A stretch of DNA of 64,000 bases from Pachysolen tannophilus NRRL Y-2460 (taxonomy: Eukaryota > Ascomycota > Pichiomycetes > Alaninales > Pachysolenaceae), in NCBI GenBank assembly GCA_001661245.1, contig KV454011.1, forward strand, positions 2,404,572-2,468,571. The letters run 5' to 3'. The notes below the pieces were generated by a model. That model was not told the origin of the DNA. It saw nothing but the letters and a program-made list of their open reading frames with translations, and did not search any database. Numbering within the stretch: the stretch's first letter is position 1; each line of letters begins with the position of its first letter. Below are positions 1 to 10,444 of this stretch, in pieces. The translations under genes were made by a program, and so were the position numbers.

Positions 1-129
1 TTAAAAGTGATCGCATTAATTTTGGTAAAAAGTTGTAAAATTTTTTTTTCTTTAATTGATTTATTATTTTTGGTTTCATTGTTTTGAGTTATTCTTGTTT
101 ACCTGCAATCATCATAATTATTTTACAGT

Positions 130-162
<33 letters not shown>

Positions 163-372
163 TTCATTTTATTAAATTGTAAAACTAACGTAGGAACACC
201 TATTAAAAAGAACAGAGAACTGCAAAAAAAAAAAAAAAATGATAATGATATCAAACAAAAATTAAAAGAAAGATAGCAAATAATTGTTCTTATAACAAAA
301 AAAACCAAAAAGAAAAAAACACAAAAAAAAACAAATAAAAAACAAAGAAAACATATTGCGATAGCAGCAGAT
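1..372. other. AT-rich intergenic, 3' flank of RNR1
   Basis: This stretch lies downstream of RNR1 and is made of long A and T runs with scattered TA repeats. An 89-codon open frame crosses it, but it is low-complexity Phe/Leu from the T/A runs and I do not count it as a gene. I see no tRNA or other feature. Confidence 0.7.
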
Positions 373-3003
373 TCAACCAGAACACATTTCACATGCTTCT
401 GGGTTATTTATAGCACATGCAATAACTTTTGAACTGAAAATATCTGCCTCTGTCTCTTCAGTAGTAACAGTTTCTTCCAGAGCTTTTTCTTCTTCCTTTA
501 TTGGCTCTTCTTCTTTCTTTGCAGATGCTTCTTCTTTAGCTTTAATAGATAAGTTTTCAATAGAGTTACTCAATGAAGAAACTGAAGATTCAGTAGCTGG
601 ACTTGATTGTTTTGAAGATCCAGAAGATGAAATTTCAGCATTAGCAGTAATAACAAATTGACGTGGTTTGTAAATCTTTCTTTGCAATTGTGAAAGATCA
701 GCAACACGTGAAGAAGCTTCTTTAGCTAAAACAGCATCAACTGTGAATTGAATAGCAGCTGAAGCGGCTTGAGTACGTAAGTAGTACATACCGGTTTTAA
801 GACCTTTCTTCCAACCGTAGAAATGCATACTGGTCAATTTACCCATTGTTGGAGCTTTAATATGGATATTAAGCGATTGTGACTGATCAATATAAGCAGC
901 TCTTTCAGCAGCCATATCAATGATGTGTTTCTGGGAAAGTTCCCAGACAGTCTTATATAATGCTTTCAATTCATCTGGAACATTTGGCAAGTTTTGGATA
1001 GAACCATTATCTGAAATAATGTGATTCTTCATAGCATCATTCCATAAACCGAGATCAACTAAATCTCTTAATAAGTAAGGATTGACAATTTGGAATTCAC
1101 CTGCAAGAACTCTTCTAGAGTAAATATTTGAAGTATAAGGTTCAAAGCATTCATTGTAGCCCAAAATTTGTGAAGTCGAAGCAGTTGGCATAGGAGCAAC
1201 CAATAAGGAATTTCTCATACCGGATTTTACAACTTTGGCTTTTAATGTATCCCATTCCCATAAATCAGTTGGCTTTTTATCCCATAAATCAAATTGTAAC
1301 AAACCTTGAGATGCTGGTGAGCCTTGGAATGATTCATATGGGCCATCTTCTTGAGCTAATTCAACCGATGCTTCTACAGCAGCGTGGTAAATAGTTTCAA
1401 AAATTTGAATGTTTAATTCTTTAGCTTCGACAGAATCAAATGGAACTCTTAAGATCATGAAAACATCTGCTAAACCTTGAACACCTAATGCAATTGGTCT
1501 ATTTTTCATGTTCGATCTTCTAGCTTCTTCGACAGGATAATAGTTTCTATCAATAACCTTATTCAAGTTTCTGGTTAAGACCTTAGCAATAGAATGCAAT
1601 TTTTCAAAATTATACCACGAATTGGTCTCATCAGATTCAATGAAAGCTGGTAAAGCAATTGAGGCCAAGTTACAAACAGCAGTTTGACCAGGATCTGAGT
1701 ATTCAACAATTTCACAACACAAGTTCGAAGATTTGATAGTACCCAAGTTCTTTTGGTTTGATTTCTTGTTACATGAATCTTTATATAACATGAATGGAGT
1801 ACCAGTTTCAGTTTGTGCTTCCAAAATAGCGTACCATAATTTTTGTGCCTTGACAACATTTCTTGCTCTGCCTTCTTTTTCATATTTTTCATAAAGTTGT
1901 TTAAATTCATCACCATAAACTTCCGGTAAACCTGGAGCCTCATTTGGAGAGAATAAACTCCAGTCTTCATTTTTTTCAACTCTTTCCATAAATAAATCAG
2001 GAATCCATAAAGCAGGGAATAAATCTCTTGCTCTAATTTCTTCTTTACCTTGATTCTTTCTGATGTCGATAAAGTCGAAAATGTCACTATGCCATGGTTC
2101 TAAATACAAAGCAAAAGCCCCTGGTCTCTTGTTACCACCTTGATCAACATATCTTGCAGTATTATTGAAAACTCTAATCATTGGAATGATACCATTTGAA
2201 GTACCATTAGTACCAGCAATGTAAGAACCAGTTGAACGAATGTTATGGATGTGTAAACCAATACCTCCAGCAGTTTTAGAAATCAAGGCACATTCTTTTA
2301 AAGTATCATAAATACCTTCAATAGAATCTTCTTTCATGGCAACTAAAAAGCATGAAGACATTTGAGGACTTGGAGTACCAGCATTGAACAAAGTTGGAGA
2401 AGCATGAGTAAAATATCTTTGAGACATTAAGTTATATGTTTCCAAGACTTTTGGAATATTTCTACCATGGATACCAATAGCAACTCTCATATTTAAATGT
2501 TGTGGTCTCTCAGCAACTTTACCATTAATTCTTAACAAGTATGATCTTTCTAAAGTTTTGAACCCAAAATAGTTATAACTGAAATCACGGTCATAAACAA
2601 TAGAAGAATTTAATTCTTCTGCATTTTCCATAACAATATCATAAGTTTCTTTTGAAACCATTGGTGAATGAATATTAGTTATTGGATTATAATAATTGTA
2701 TAACTGAGAAACAACTTCTGAAAATTGCTTTGTTGTTTGTTTATGCAAATTTGAAATTGCAATCCTAGCAGCCAAGACAGCATAATCAGGATGAATAGTA
2801 GTCATATATGCAGCAGTTTCAGCAGCCAAGTTATCCAACTCAATAGTGGTAACACCTTCATAAACACCAGAAATAACTCTCTGAGTTATAGCAACTGCGT
2901 CAACGTGTTTTGGATCCAACCCATAACATAACCTAGAAACTCTTGCTGTTATTTTATCAAAACGAACTGGCTCCTTACGGCCATCTCTCTTAAGGACATA
3001 CAT
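373..3003 (-). CDS. RNR1: Ribonucleotide reductase large subunit
   Basis: Class I ribonucleotide reductase large (R1, alpha) subunit, which reduces ribonucleoside diphosphates to deoxy forms in the cytosol together with the small subunit. The 876-residue product opens with [13 protein letters not shown], the start of the ATP-cone allosteric domain. The frame extends upstream only to a TTG, so I use the ATG at 3003. The catalytic Cys/Glu motif [10 protein letters not shown], the [11 protein letters not shown] cysteine and the SSCFLVAM cysteine are visible, as are the [11 protein letters not shown] loop and the C-terminal redox pair in CEMCSG. The Lys/Glu-rich linker just before the C-terminus is the usual flexible arm. 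Upstream MCB boxes indicate G1/S control. Identification is secure; a paralogue elsewhere in the genome cannot be excluded. Confidence 0.98.
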   Translation of the reverse strand: MYVLKRDGRKEPVRFDKITARVSRLCYGLDPKHVDAVAITQRVISGVYEGVTTIELDNLAAETAAYMTTIHPDYAVLAARIAISNLHKQTTKQFSEVVSQLYNYYNPITNIHSPMVSKETYDIVMENAEELNSSIVYDRDFSYNYFGFKTLERSYLLRINGKVAERPQHLNMRVAIGIHGRNIPKVLETYNLMSQRYFTHASPTLFNAGTPSPQMSSCFLVAMKEDSIEGIYDTLKECALISKTAGGIGLHIHNIRSTGSYIAGTNGTSNGIIPMIRVFNNTARYVDQGGNKRPGAFALYLEPWHSDIFDFIDIRKNQGKEEIRARDLFPALWIPDLFMERVEKNEDWSLFSPNEAPGLPEVYGDEFKQLYEKYEKEGRARNVVKAQKLWYAILEAQTETGTPFMLYKDSCNKKSNQKNLGTIKSSNLCCEIVEYSDPGQTAVCNLASIALPAFIESDETNSWYNFEKLHSIAKVLTRNLNKVIDRNYYPVEEARRSNMKNRPIALGVQGLADVFMILRVPFDSVEAKELNIQIFETIYHAAVEASVELAQEDGPYESFQGSPASQGLLQFDLWDKKPTDLWEWDTLKAKVVKSGMRNSLLVAPMPTASTSQILGYNECFEPYTSNIYSRRVLAGEFQIVNPYLLRDLVDLGLWNDAMKNHIISDNGSIQNLPNVPDELKALYKTVWELSQKHIIDMAAERAAYIDQSQSLNIHIKAPTMGKLTSMHFYGWKKGLKTGMYYLRTQAASAAIQFTVDAVLAKEASSRVADLSQLQRKIYKPRQFVITANAEISSSGSSKQSSPATESSVSSLSNSIENLSIKAKEEASAKKEEEPIKEEEKALEETVTTEETEADIFSSKVIACAINNPEACEMCSG

Positions 3004-3112
3004 AATATATGTAGTTGAACTCTTATAATCTTTCAATCAAAAAAAAGAAAGATAAATAATAATAATAATAATAAGAATAAGAATATATTAGAAAACTAAA
3101 TTCGATGGAAAG

Positions 3113-3206
3113 ACGCGTCTATTTATATATCGTCTTCAATTATTAATCAAACTGAAAAATTAAAACGCGTTTTTAAAAATCTGTCACGTGATTAATTTTT
3201 AACGCG
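3113..3206. promoter_or_regulatory. RNR1 promoter: MCB cluster and E-box
   Basis: Perfect MluI cell-cycle boxes (ACGCGT) lie at 3113-3118 and 3165-3170, and an ACGCG core lies at 3202-3206. A CACGTG E-box (Cbf1-type) is at 3185-3190. All are 110-205 bp upstream of the RNR1 ATG. MCB boxes are bound by MBF (Swi6/Mbp1-type) and drive G1/S expression of RNR1 in yeasts; binding here is inferred. The rest of 3004-3596 is AT-rich with no further gene. Confidence 0.8.
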
Positions 3207-3596
3207 GAAATGGGAAATTTTGACACATTACAAAAGTAGTGCAATTTGCCCTTATTTGCATACTAAATTGCTAGGTTTGATGCGCTGATTAGGTCTATGG
3301 AAACGGGAAAAAAACGTGTTTGGATTCGGAGAATAATGGTTTGTTTACCTTTTCCCCTTTTCGCTCAATATATGTTTATGTCCCGAAAAGTTTTAATCTG
3401 ATCTATCTAGGTGGAAAACTACAAGCAGATCATCGGAAGATACATAGATTATGAGAGAGGTTTTTTTTTTTTTGGTTTCTTGATTAACTTGATCCGATAA
3501 AATGCAAATTATTATATTATAGCCTCAATACTGGGGGTTTTTATTTTATTTTTATATAAGCTAATTTTTCAAAATAGCTAGGGTTCAAACGGTATT

Positions 3597-3989
3597 TTAT
3601 TGAATTTGGTTATAATGAGCATCTTTATCTATATAATTAAAATGGTTTGAATCTTCTAATGGGAATATCATTTTTTCAATGGTAGTTTCCAATTTTTGTT
3701 TAAAAAGTGGTATGAAATGACGTTTTGCATAATGCGTATCTTGTTGTTTCTCAATTTCTTCACTGTTTGCAGTCTTGGGTATACATAAAAGTAAGCCATC
3801 TTTTTGAGCAAAATCCAATTCCACACCATTGTCATCATTTTCCAATGACATTGATAAAAATTGCTTGTTTTTCTTACCAATGTGAGTCTTAGTTGAATAC
3901 TGTTTTATGGAAAGTATCTTCTCCTTTGTATCTTTAGTCAGAAACATAAAAGATGAAGTTTCCGGTGGGACTGTTGAATCTTGATTCAT
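3597..3989 (-). CDS. Small hypothetical protein
   Basis: A 130-residue ORF starting at the ATG at 3989; the frame extends two codons further only to a TTG. I do not recognise the product. It is Lys/Glu-rich and hydrophilic, with no signal peptide, membrane segment or cysteine motif, and ends DAHYNQIQ. Its mixed composition, unlike the low-complexity shadows elsewhere, and its position in an otherwise empty 1.4 kb gap make it a plausible lineage-specific gene. It could also be chance. No function can be assigned. Confidence 0.5.
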   Translation of the reverse strand: MNQDSTVPPETSSFMFLTKDTKEKILSIKQYSTKTHIGKKNKQFLSMSLENDDNGVELDFAQKDGLLLCIPKTANSEEIEKQQDTHYAKRHFIPLFKQKLETTIEKMIFPLEDSNHFNYIDKDAHYNQIQ

Positions 3990-4450
3990 CGCCAAAAGCT
4001 ATTTCCTTCAAGTAAACTTTTTCAAATCTAGTAGGCTGTCTACTAAGACTAATCAATAATCTTTTTTTAAACCTTTACTCATAAAGGTGAAATCATTTCT
4101 GAAAGCCAGTGCAGTGAAAAGAAAAGAAAGAAAAAGTATTAGCCAATGATACGGTATACAAAAGCTAGCTTTAAAACTAAACTACTCAAAATTGTTTAAC
4201 CTTGTTTTATTGTAGACTTTCAAAAAGCAAATAGAAAAAAAAAAGAAAATTATTCACTTCAGGTAGCCAACAATAAGAAGTTAAATTCACAGTCAATGTC
4301 AACTTTCTTTTTGTGTTGCGAGATGAGATAAGATTAGGATTTTAATAACCAAGACAAAACCTCATGCGGCTGTAAAAGAAAGTTCAAAGAATAGCAGCAT
4401 GGAAAGAAAACAACAAGTTTGAAATTTTCCTAAACTTTAGTAGTAATAAT
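3990..4450. other. Intergenic, upstream of hypothetical ORF and tRNA
   Basis: About 460 bp between the start of the small ORF and the tRNA. It has A-rich runs and no open frame or motif I can support. Confidence 0.5.
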
Positions 4451-4532
4451 GTCCCAGTGGCCGAGTGGTTAAGGCGACGCCCTGCTAAGGCGTTGTGCTC
4501 TGCATGCGCAGGTTCGAATCCTGTCTGTGACG
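4451..4532 (+). tRNA. tRNA-Ser(GCT)
   Basis: An 82-base class II tRNA. The D-arm matches the serine pattern (GCCGAGTGGTTAAGGC). The anticodon stem ACGCC/GGCGT encloses the loop CTGCTAA, giving anticodon GCT, which reads AGC/AGU. A variable arm GTGC-TCT-GCAT follows, then the T-arm GCAGG-TTCGAAT-CCTGT, which contains the B box. The acceptor strands GTCCCAG and CTGTGAC pair with one C-U mismatch, followed by discriminator G, as expected for serine. CCA is not encoded and there is no intron. This is not the CAG-anticodon serine tRNA that defines the CUG clade. Confidence 0.95.
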
Positions 4533-4535
4533 TTA

Positions 4536-4546
4536 TTTTTTTTTTT
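4536..4546 (+). terminator. RNA polymerase III terminator
   Basis: An 11-T run starting 4 bases after the discriminator base of tRNA-Ser(GCT), as expected for Pol III termination. Confidence 0.85.
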
Positions 4547-4712
4547 CAAATTTTTCATTATTGTTCACACGCATAATTATACATATCAACTACTCTACTT
4601 TTATTTACTTTTCATTTCAATCACTCACTCACTCACTGCTTTAATGAAATTCCATTCAAAAACGAAGCTGCTAAAAACAGCCATACTATACTACAAATAT
4701 ATTTAAAGCCCA

Positions 4713-7700
4713 TTATCTATAAACATTGATGACACCGCTTCTGTCTGCAGAAATAATCATCTCGTAAGGTTTGCAAATGCTTATGATATCAGTAACAAGA
4801 TCATGATGATTTTTAATTATGTCTAATTGTTCTTGAGTTATTAAACTAATCCTCTTTTTACTTGATTTTTTATTATCATCACTGCCCACCATATTTTCGT
4901 TATTAGATTGAGATTTAATATTAAAAATTGTTAAACCTTGGTCAACTGCATTTGCTGAAAATGTTGGAATATTCTGATTACTACTCTCTTGATCATCATT
5001 CATGTTACCAATAATAATTTTCGAATATTCTGGATTTGAAATGTTCCAAAAAACTAATTTTCTATCATGAGATGCTGTTACAATATATAGTGATTTTTTA
5101 TAAGATGAAGAAACTTGTTGAGACTGAATTGGCAAAGATTCAACAACAGTCATAGCAGTCATAGTTTGATTTAAAAGGTCGGCCCTTTCCCCATTACCAA
5201 TATCAAGATTCTTGGAGATAACATTACCATTATCATCTTCATCGCGTAGTGATAATGAACTAAATCCAAAACCATTATAGAAACTCAAGTCAAAGGTTTC
5301 GTTATTGTTGAATTTAGCAACATCTATAATACCAATTGCAGAATTTTTATTTCCTCCAGTTACAACAACATATCTATTTTTTTTCGATGATGTGAAATCT
5401 TTAGGACAAATCTTAAGCTTATTGATTGGAATTATTGAATTTTTATTTGGCAGCGATCCTTTAAAAAATGATGTCAAAAAGAATGATTTTAAATGAATCT
5501 CAAATCTCAAATCCCAAAGATTCATAATTCCACTTGATGTACCTAATAACAACCATGTCTGCTTATTATCAACACAAAAAGTTGTAGGAACACCATGCGA
5601 TAGATCATTTTGCAAACTAAAAACTAAAGTCATCCTTCTAATGTCTAATGCAATAATTTTGGAAGAAGGTGTAATGAAGACCAACAAGGACTTGGAGTTA
5701 TCAACTAAAAATTCCATTTCCAAAGCATAAGCTCCATCTTCTTTTGATATTTCGTATTCCCTAATTAATGTTAACTTATTATATCTGTTCTTACCATTTC
5801 TTTCAAAATCAACTCTGAATAACTTAATAAATCCATCTTGAGTACTAACTGCAAAACAGTCTCTCGATTTAATAAATTTGATACATTTAACAGGAGAACC
5901 GAGGTTAACTGATAAGGATGAACTACCGGTAACATTTCTTTCTAATCTTAATGCATCCCATATCTTTATAGTACAGTCATTACCACCAGATATAAAGTAG
6001 TTGTTATCAGGCGATACGGCAATGCATTCAACATTTCCTTTATGTTCAATCAAATGGGCAACTAATATCCCTTTGGGGTTCCATATACTTGCAGGGTAAT
6101 GTGATTGCAGTTGCGAACGCTGTTGAGAAGTATTTGCAGCATGATTACCCAAATTACTCAATGGAGGCCCAAATTCAACAAAGTCATCAAGTAATGGTTC
6201 GAACTCAATACTGTTTAAATATTTCAAAATATAAGGATTTCTACCAGAATAACTATTTGTAACAGTGGTTACGATATTTTGTGATAAACCGGGATCAGAT
6301 TCCATTAATGACGAAACAGTGAATATTTCTTGTGACTTATTATTGCCATTCGTTTTTGTCATTATCGAAGATGCATCATTCGAAGTTTCTAATTTTCCGA
6401 AAGCATTTTCTCTGTCTTCATGAATAGAAGGTGCAGCTTTTCTTGCATTTCCAAACATTATAGAATTTGGAGACATGGCAATTGATGGTTGAGGACTAGA
6501 ATTATAATTTTCGCTTGCATTATTTTTAGTCTTATTAATATTGATAGGCAATGGTAAGGTCATATTATTGTTGGTATTATTTTTAACTTTCAAATATTCT
6601 TTTTTAACAATTTCTGATTTATGAACAACATCAAAAAATATGTTTTTCGGTAGCACACCCAATTTTTGTATTTCAACTATTATCTCTTCATCACCAGAAT
6701 CACCTAGACCACTGTTGTAATTCATTCTTTGATTTAATCTTGCAACTCTATAAATATAATCCCGCATGGTAGCAATCTTCCATAAATCCAGTTCTTCTAA
6801 CCCAGATGACTTTAATTTCTCAACCCAGTTCTTATCTTCTTGAGACAAAGGAATTTCGGAATTATCAACAACCATAGAATCGTTGTTATTATTTCTGGAC
6901 AATGAAAAACTTAAGGAAGTGGAATTTCCGTTATCAACATTTTTTTTCATGAAGGACAATCCGGTATTTCCAAAGGAATCTGTTTGTTGAATTCCTTCCA
7001 CTTTTTGCCAAAACAATGATGATTTTTCTGGTGATTTTAAAGACCAGTTAATTGATAAATTGTAAACAGATCTCGATATAGGCCTTTGTAATGATTTTAA
7101 TAAAGTGTCATAGTTGAAAGAACTAATGTCAAATTTCAAAAATGGTAAAATTATGGGATACAAAATGCAAAAAAGATCTGATAACTCAATATTTTCGGAT
7201 ATAGTTATTATGATTAACAAGCTTTCTTGTCGTATCCATTCATTCGGATGCAATATTAACTTTGTGGTATTTTTAACCAAGTCCCATAAGAATTGTTTCT
7301 TAATAAAACCTAGCTTAATTAATCTATTAAAAGTCTGTAATATTTTTAATACAACTATTTCTTCGGGATCATTTAATGTCTGGACTAACAAAGGTAAAAT
7401 ATAATGCTCCAAGCTTGTAATTCCCGTAAACATTACAATAGGTAAAATTGACTCTATAAAACTAATTCTTAAAGATGCATGCTTATCATTCAAATAAGTA
7501 ATCAAATGACTTAGAATCAAGTCATTGGTTTTATCTTTACCAAAAAACATACACAAGGGAGCAATATTTTTCAATAAGGCCATTTTGACGTTTGGATTTG
7601 GATCTGTAAGTAACAAGCTTACAAAATTTTTGAAATCATTTGTTAAATTATTTTTATCAAACAATTTATCCATTATCACTGGATCCACTTGTTGTTGAAA

Positions 7701-9392
7701 GTTAGTTCCGTTGATATTAGAAGGTTCAACTGTAGTTATATTTTTTTTTAAGTTAAGTGTGATTTGATAAAATTTTAATGAAATGTTTGCAATATGTGGT
7801 AAATAAGTTGCAAATATCAATTTCAAATAATTAGAGTTTTTCACATGATGATTATAGAAATTTTGTAATTTTGGTAAAATATATTCTTGGAATATCGAAA
7901 TATTAACAACTGTTATCGTATCAACCATATATAATAGTTGAGTGATGCCTCGAAGTGAGGCGACTTGTACATCTGTACTTGGATCATCTAATAAAACCAT
8001 TAAATAAGGTAAACATCTATCTAGCTTTGCTTCATCATGAATTTTTTCTGATAGGGCAATAATTAAATCGCATGCCCTGATTCTAAATGATGAGTGTGTA
8101 GTATTTCTAATTGAAGATAGTACCATATCTAAAAAAATTAATGAACTTGAATTACTATTTATTACTGTTTGTCCTGCTGGCTTTGGCGTATATTGATAAA
8201 GTCCCGGTAGATCCAACTTTATTGGAATTGTATCTTCTTGAATTGAATGTATATCATCCTTTTTGACAAAGTTATTTTTAAGATTATTATCTGTTTCAAA
8301 TCCTAATAATTTAGAAATTTTTGAAAAATCATTATAAATTCTTTCTATTCTTAAATCGCATTCATGAAATCTATCATAATTTCTTCTTTTTTGTTTTTTA
8401 TTGGTATTACTATTTTTGTTATGTTGTTGGTCAATGTTATAATTATCATTTGAAGGTTCTGATAAATATTTCATATATGGATAAACAAAATCATAAAATT
8501 CTCCTGGAAAAATTATATCCTTGTATTTGATCAAGATTTCTTTACAACTCATTCTTTTCAAAGGATTTAAATCAATCATATTTAAAATCATTTCCTTTAA
8601 ATGTGGATCATCTATCCCGTTTAAGTTTGGTTTATATTCATTTTTTTTATATTTAAACAATTGTGATAAAGTGAAAATTGAAGAACCTTCCAAGACTAAT
8701 TCTGCAAAAATACAACCTAAGCTGAAAACATCCATTTGAGATGTTAAATTTTTATTTGTAGGAATATCATCATCTTTTGATAAAAATCTTTCTGGAGCAA
8801 GATAACAAGTATGCCTTCTATTAGTATCAAAATAAAACGAAAATTGAGTTGGATTATCTTCTGGAAGATGAATTGGCTTAAAAAGAGCAAAATCTGATAT
8901 TAAACACCAATTCCATGATGTTAACAATATATTTTCTAATTTTAAATCCCCATGTATTATATTTTGTAAATGACATTGATTCAAAGCATTTAATAATTGA
9001 AATATTACCCATTTTTTTTCAATTTTCTCTAAAAAGGGTCTAGTGGATATTCTATCATAAAGATTTGTCTTAATAACTGGCCTTACAAGATAACATGCTC
9101 TATCAGTATCTATAATTCTAGAATATGGTGTAACATTTGATAATTTAAATAAAATTTGTTGTTGATATTCCAATTGCTTTACATAATGACCATAATCAAT
9201 CAAAATGTCCATATTATCAGGCTTAATCAATACTTTGACAACAATACTACCATTTGAATCCAATCCTTTACATGTTTTCAAAAATCTCGAACTATTAATT
9301 GTTTTAGAATATTGGATATCAGGTAAAATATCAACATACGACTGAATAGCCACAGCAGTGGTCGGCGCTAATAAAGAGAGCTCCGCTCCCAT
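4713..9392 (-). CDS. VPS15: Vps15 PI3-kinase regulatory protein kinase
   Basis: Membrane-anchored Ser/Thr kinase-like subunit that recruits and activates the class III PI3-kinase Vps34 in vacuolar sorting and autophagy. The 1559-residue product starts MGAELSLLAP at the ATG at 9392, exposing Gly2 for N-myristoylation; the three codons upstream have no better ATG. The N-terminal kinase domain (about residues 30-300) carries NSSRFLKTCKGLD, the catalytic loop HGDLKLEN near residue 146, and DFALFKP in place of DFG, which is typical of Vps15. HEAT-type helical repeats follow (about 400-800), then an Asn-rich linker and a C-terminal WD40 propeller (about 1120-1559, e.g. GGNDCTIKIWDA). It is divergent from the TMEM14-like gene. 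Confidence 0.97.
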   Translation of the reverse strand: MGAELSLLAPTTAVAIQSYVDILPDIQYSKTINSSRFLKTCKGLDSNGSIVVKVLIKPDNMDILIDYGHYVKQLEYQQQILFKLSNVTPYSRIIDTDRACYLVRPVIKTNLYDRISTRPFLEKIEKKWVIFQLLNALNQCHLQNIIHGDLKLENILLTSWNWCLISDFALFKPIHLPEDNPTQFSFYFDTNRRHTCYLAPERFLSKDDDIPTNKNLTSQMDVFSLGCIFAELVLEGSSIFTLSQLFKYKKNEYKPNLNGIDDPHLKEMILNMIDLNPLKRMSCKEILIKYKDIIFPGEFYDFVYPYMKYLSEPSNDNYNIDQQHNKNSNTNKKQKRRNYDRFHECDLRIERIYNDFSKISKLLGFETDNNLKNNFVKKDDIHSIQEDTIPIKLDLPGLYQYTPKPAGQTVINSNSSSLIFLDMVLSSIRNTTHSSFRIRACDLIIALSEKIHDEAKLDRCLPYLMVLLDDPSTDVQVASLRGITQLLYMVDTITVVNISIFQEYILPKLQNFYNHHVKNSNYLKLIFATYLPHIANISLKFYQITLNLKKNITTVEPSNINGTNFQQQVDPVIMDKLFDKNNLTNDFKNFVSLLLTDPNPNVKMALLKNIAPLCMFFGKDKTNDLILSHLITYLNDKHASLRISFIESILPIVMFTGITSLEHYILPLLVQTLNDPEEIVVLKILQTFNRLIKLGFIKKQFLWDLVKNTTKLILHPNEWIRQESLLIIITISENIELSDLFCILYPIILPFLKFDISSFNYDTLLKSLQRPISRSVYNLSINWSLKSPEKSSLFWQKVEGIQQTDSFGNTGLSFMKKNVDNGNSTSLSFSLSRNNNNDSMVVDNSEIPLSQEDKNWVEKLKSSGLEELDLWKIATMRDYIYRVARLNQRMNYNSGLGDSGDEEIIVEIQKLGVLPKNIFFDVVHKSEIVKKEYLKVKNNTNNNMTLPLPININKTKNNASENYNSSPQPSIAMSPNSIMFGNARKAAPSIHEDRENAFGKLETSNDASSIMTKTNGNNKSQEIFTVSSLMESDPGLSQNIVTTVTNSYSGRNPYILKYLNSIEFEPLLDDFVEFGPPLSNLGNHAANTSQQRSQLQSHYPASIWNPKGILVAHLIEHKGNVECIAVSPDNNYFISGGNDCTIKIWDALRLERNVTGSSSLSVNLGSPVKCIKFIKSRDCFAVSTQDGFIKLFRVDFERNGKNRYNKLTLIREYEISKEDGAYALEMEFLVDNSKSLLVFITPSSKIIALDIRRMTLVFSLQNDLSHGVPTTFCVDNKQTWLLLGTSSGIMNLWDLRFEIHLKSFFLTSFFKGSLPNKNSIIPINKLKICPKDFTSSKKNRYVVVTGGNKNSAIGIIDVAKFNNNETFDLSFYNGFGFSSLSLRDEDDNGNVISKNLDIGNGERADLLNQTMTAMTVVESLPIQSQQVSSSYKKSLYIVTASHDRKLVFWNISNPEYSKIIIGNMNDDQESSNQNIPTFSANAVDQGLTIFNIKSQSNNENMVGSDDNKKSSKKRISLITQEQLDIIKNHHDLVTDIISICKPYEMIISADRSGVINVYR

Positions 9393-9779
9393 CTTCAACA
9401 CTGAATAGCAATACCCAAAACCTTATCACACAATTGATGGCAAATAAATAAATAAATAAATAAATTAAAAAAATAATATAAATCATATCAACTTTAAGAA
9501 ACCTCATCTACCTACCTACAAAAACAAAAAGCCATACATTTACCCAAATATTACCCAATGCGGCAGTTCCGATAAGAATTACCAATTTAGGAAGTAAAAA
9601 AGTACAAAAAAAATAAGCATTTCCTAATTAGGAAATTAGTTGAATTTATGGTCTAAAAGGTTCATTTTATGACCATATATATAATTTTCACAATTTAAAC
9701 CCATATTCTTGTTACTAAGATATATTCTTGTTACTAAGATATAATATATATATATATAAAATTATTGATTAAAAGAAAA
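9393..9779. promoter_or_regulatory. Divergent promoter with palindromic Mcm1-type box
   Basis: This gap between VPS15 and the TMEM14-like gene holds an 18-bp perfect palindrome, ATTTCCTAATTAGGAAAT, at 9619-9636. It contains the ideal Mcm1 P-box. Two TTACCC motifs (Reb1-like cores) lie at 9540-9545 and 9551-9556. A 19-bp direct tandem duplication occupies 9703-9721 and 9722-9740; each unit carries TTACTAA, a Yap1/Cap1-type element. An AT repeat precedes the ATG. The motifs are seen; factor binding is inferred. Confidence 0.65.
9703..9740. repeat. 19-bp perfect tandem duplication
   Basis: Two adjacent identical 19-bp units (9703-9721 and 9722-9740) lie 40-77 bp upstream of the TMEM14-like ATG. 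Each includes TTACTAA (9712-9718 and 9731-9737). Confidence 0.9.
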
Positions 9780-10255
9780 ATGGTAAGTGATAGTTGCAAT
9801 TGGATTATAATGTCTTTGTTTGTCTTAGTGGATTGAGTTGTCTAACATTTTTTTGCTTTTTTTTTAGGATCATCTTGCTTTCACTTATTCTGCTTTGGCC
9901 ATTTTCGGTGGTTCTATGGGTTACTTGTAAGTGTTGATATTTTTTAAACTTAGAGTGATAAGTTATGGAGTTACTAATGTGAAGTTTTTTTTTTTGTTTT
10001 AGCCGTAAGAGATCAAAGCCATCGTTAATTGCTGGTGTCACCATTGGTGGTATCTTTGCAGGTGCTGGTTATTTATTACATAACAATATGGAATATGGTA
10101 TTCACACTGCTTTATTGGGTTCAAGTTTGATGTTAGTTGGAGGTGCTATTAGGGGCTCAAGTGCTGGGTTCCGTAAGCCAATTCCTTTGACTTTAGTAAT
10201 TTTAGGTGGATTATCTACTCTCTATTATGCGAAAAAGTATACTGAATTTTATTAA
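9780..10255 (+). CDS. TMEM14/UPF0136-family membrane protein, three exons
   Basis: A spliced gene not visible as a single open frame. Exon 1 is just the ATG (9780-9782). Intron 1 begins GTAAGT and ends TTTTTAG at 9867, with a TCTAAC branch-like site at 9841. Exon 2 is 9868-9926. Intron 2 runs from GTAAGT to TTTTAG at 10002, with ACTAAT at about 9973. Exon 3 is 10003-10255. The 104-residue product starts MDHLAFTYSALAIFGGSMGY and has four hydrophobic segments with glycine-rich helices (GVTIGGIFAGAGYLL, GGAIRGSSAG), the TMEM14/UPF0136 pattern (S. cerevisiae YJR085C-like). Family members are small mitochondrial or ER membrane proteins of poorly known function. Both junctions preserve the frame, which strongly supports the model. 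Confidence 0.93.
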
Positions 10256-10444
10256 GCAGTTTATTTTTTTTTTTTCAATTGATAAAAGAAATTAACTGAC
10301 TGTATATACAAGATTTTATTATTTAATATAAATGTCCGATTATTTTATTATAAGATCCTAAATGTACGAATACGAATACAGAGATGATAGCAGCAAAAAA
10401 AATGGGAAAATTTTTTGAAACTTTTTTTTTAATTTTTTCTTATT

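Noticed and set aside
123-392. 89-codon minus-strand ORF
   Set aside because: Low-complexity Phe/Leu/Ile product from A/T runs, overlapping the RNR1 stop; no ATG context or family.
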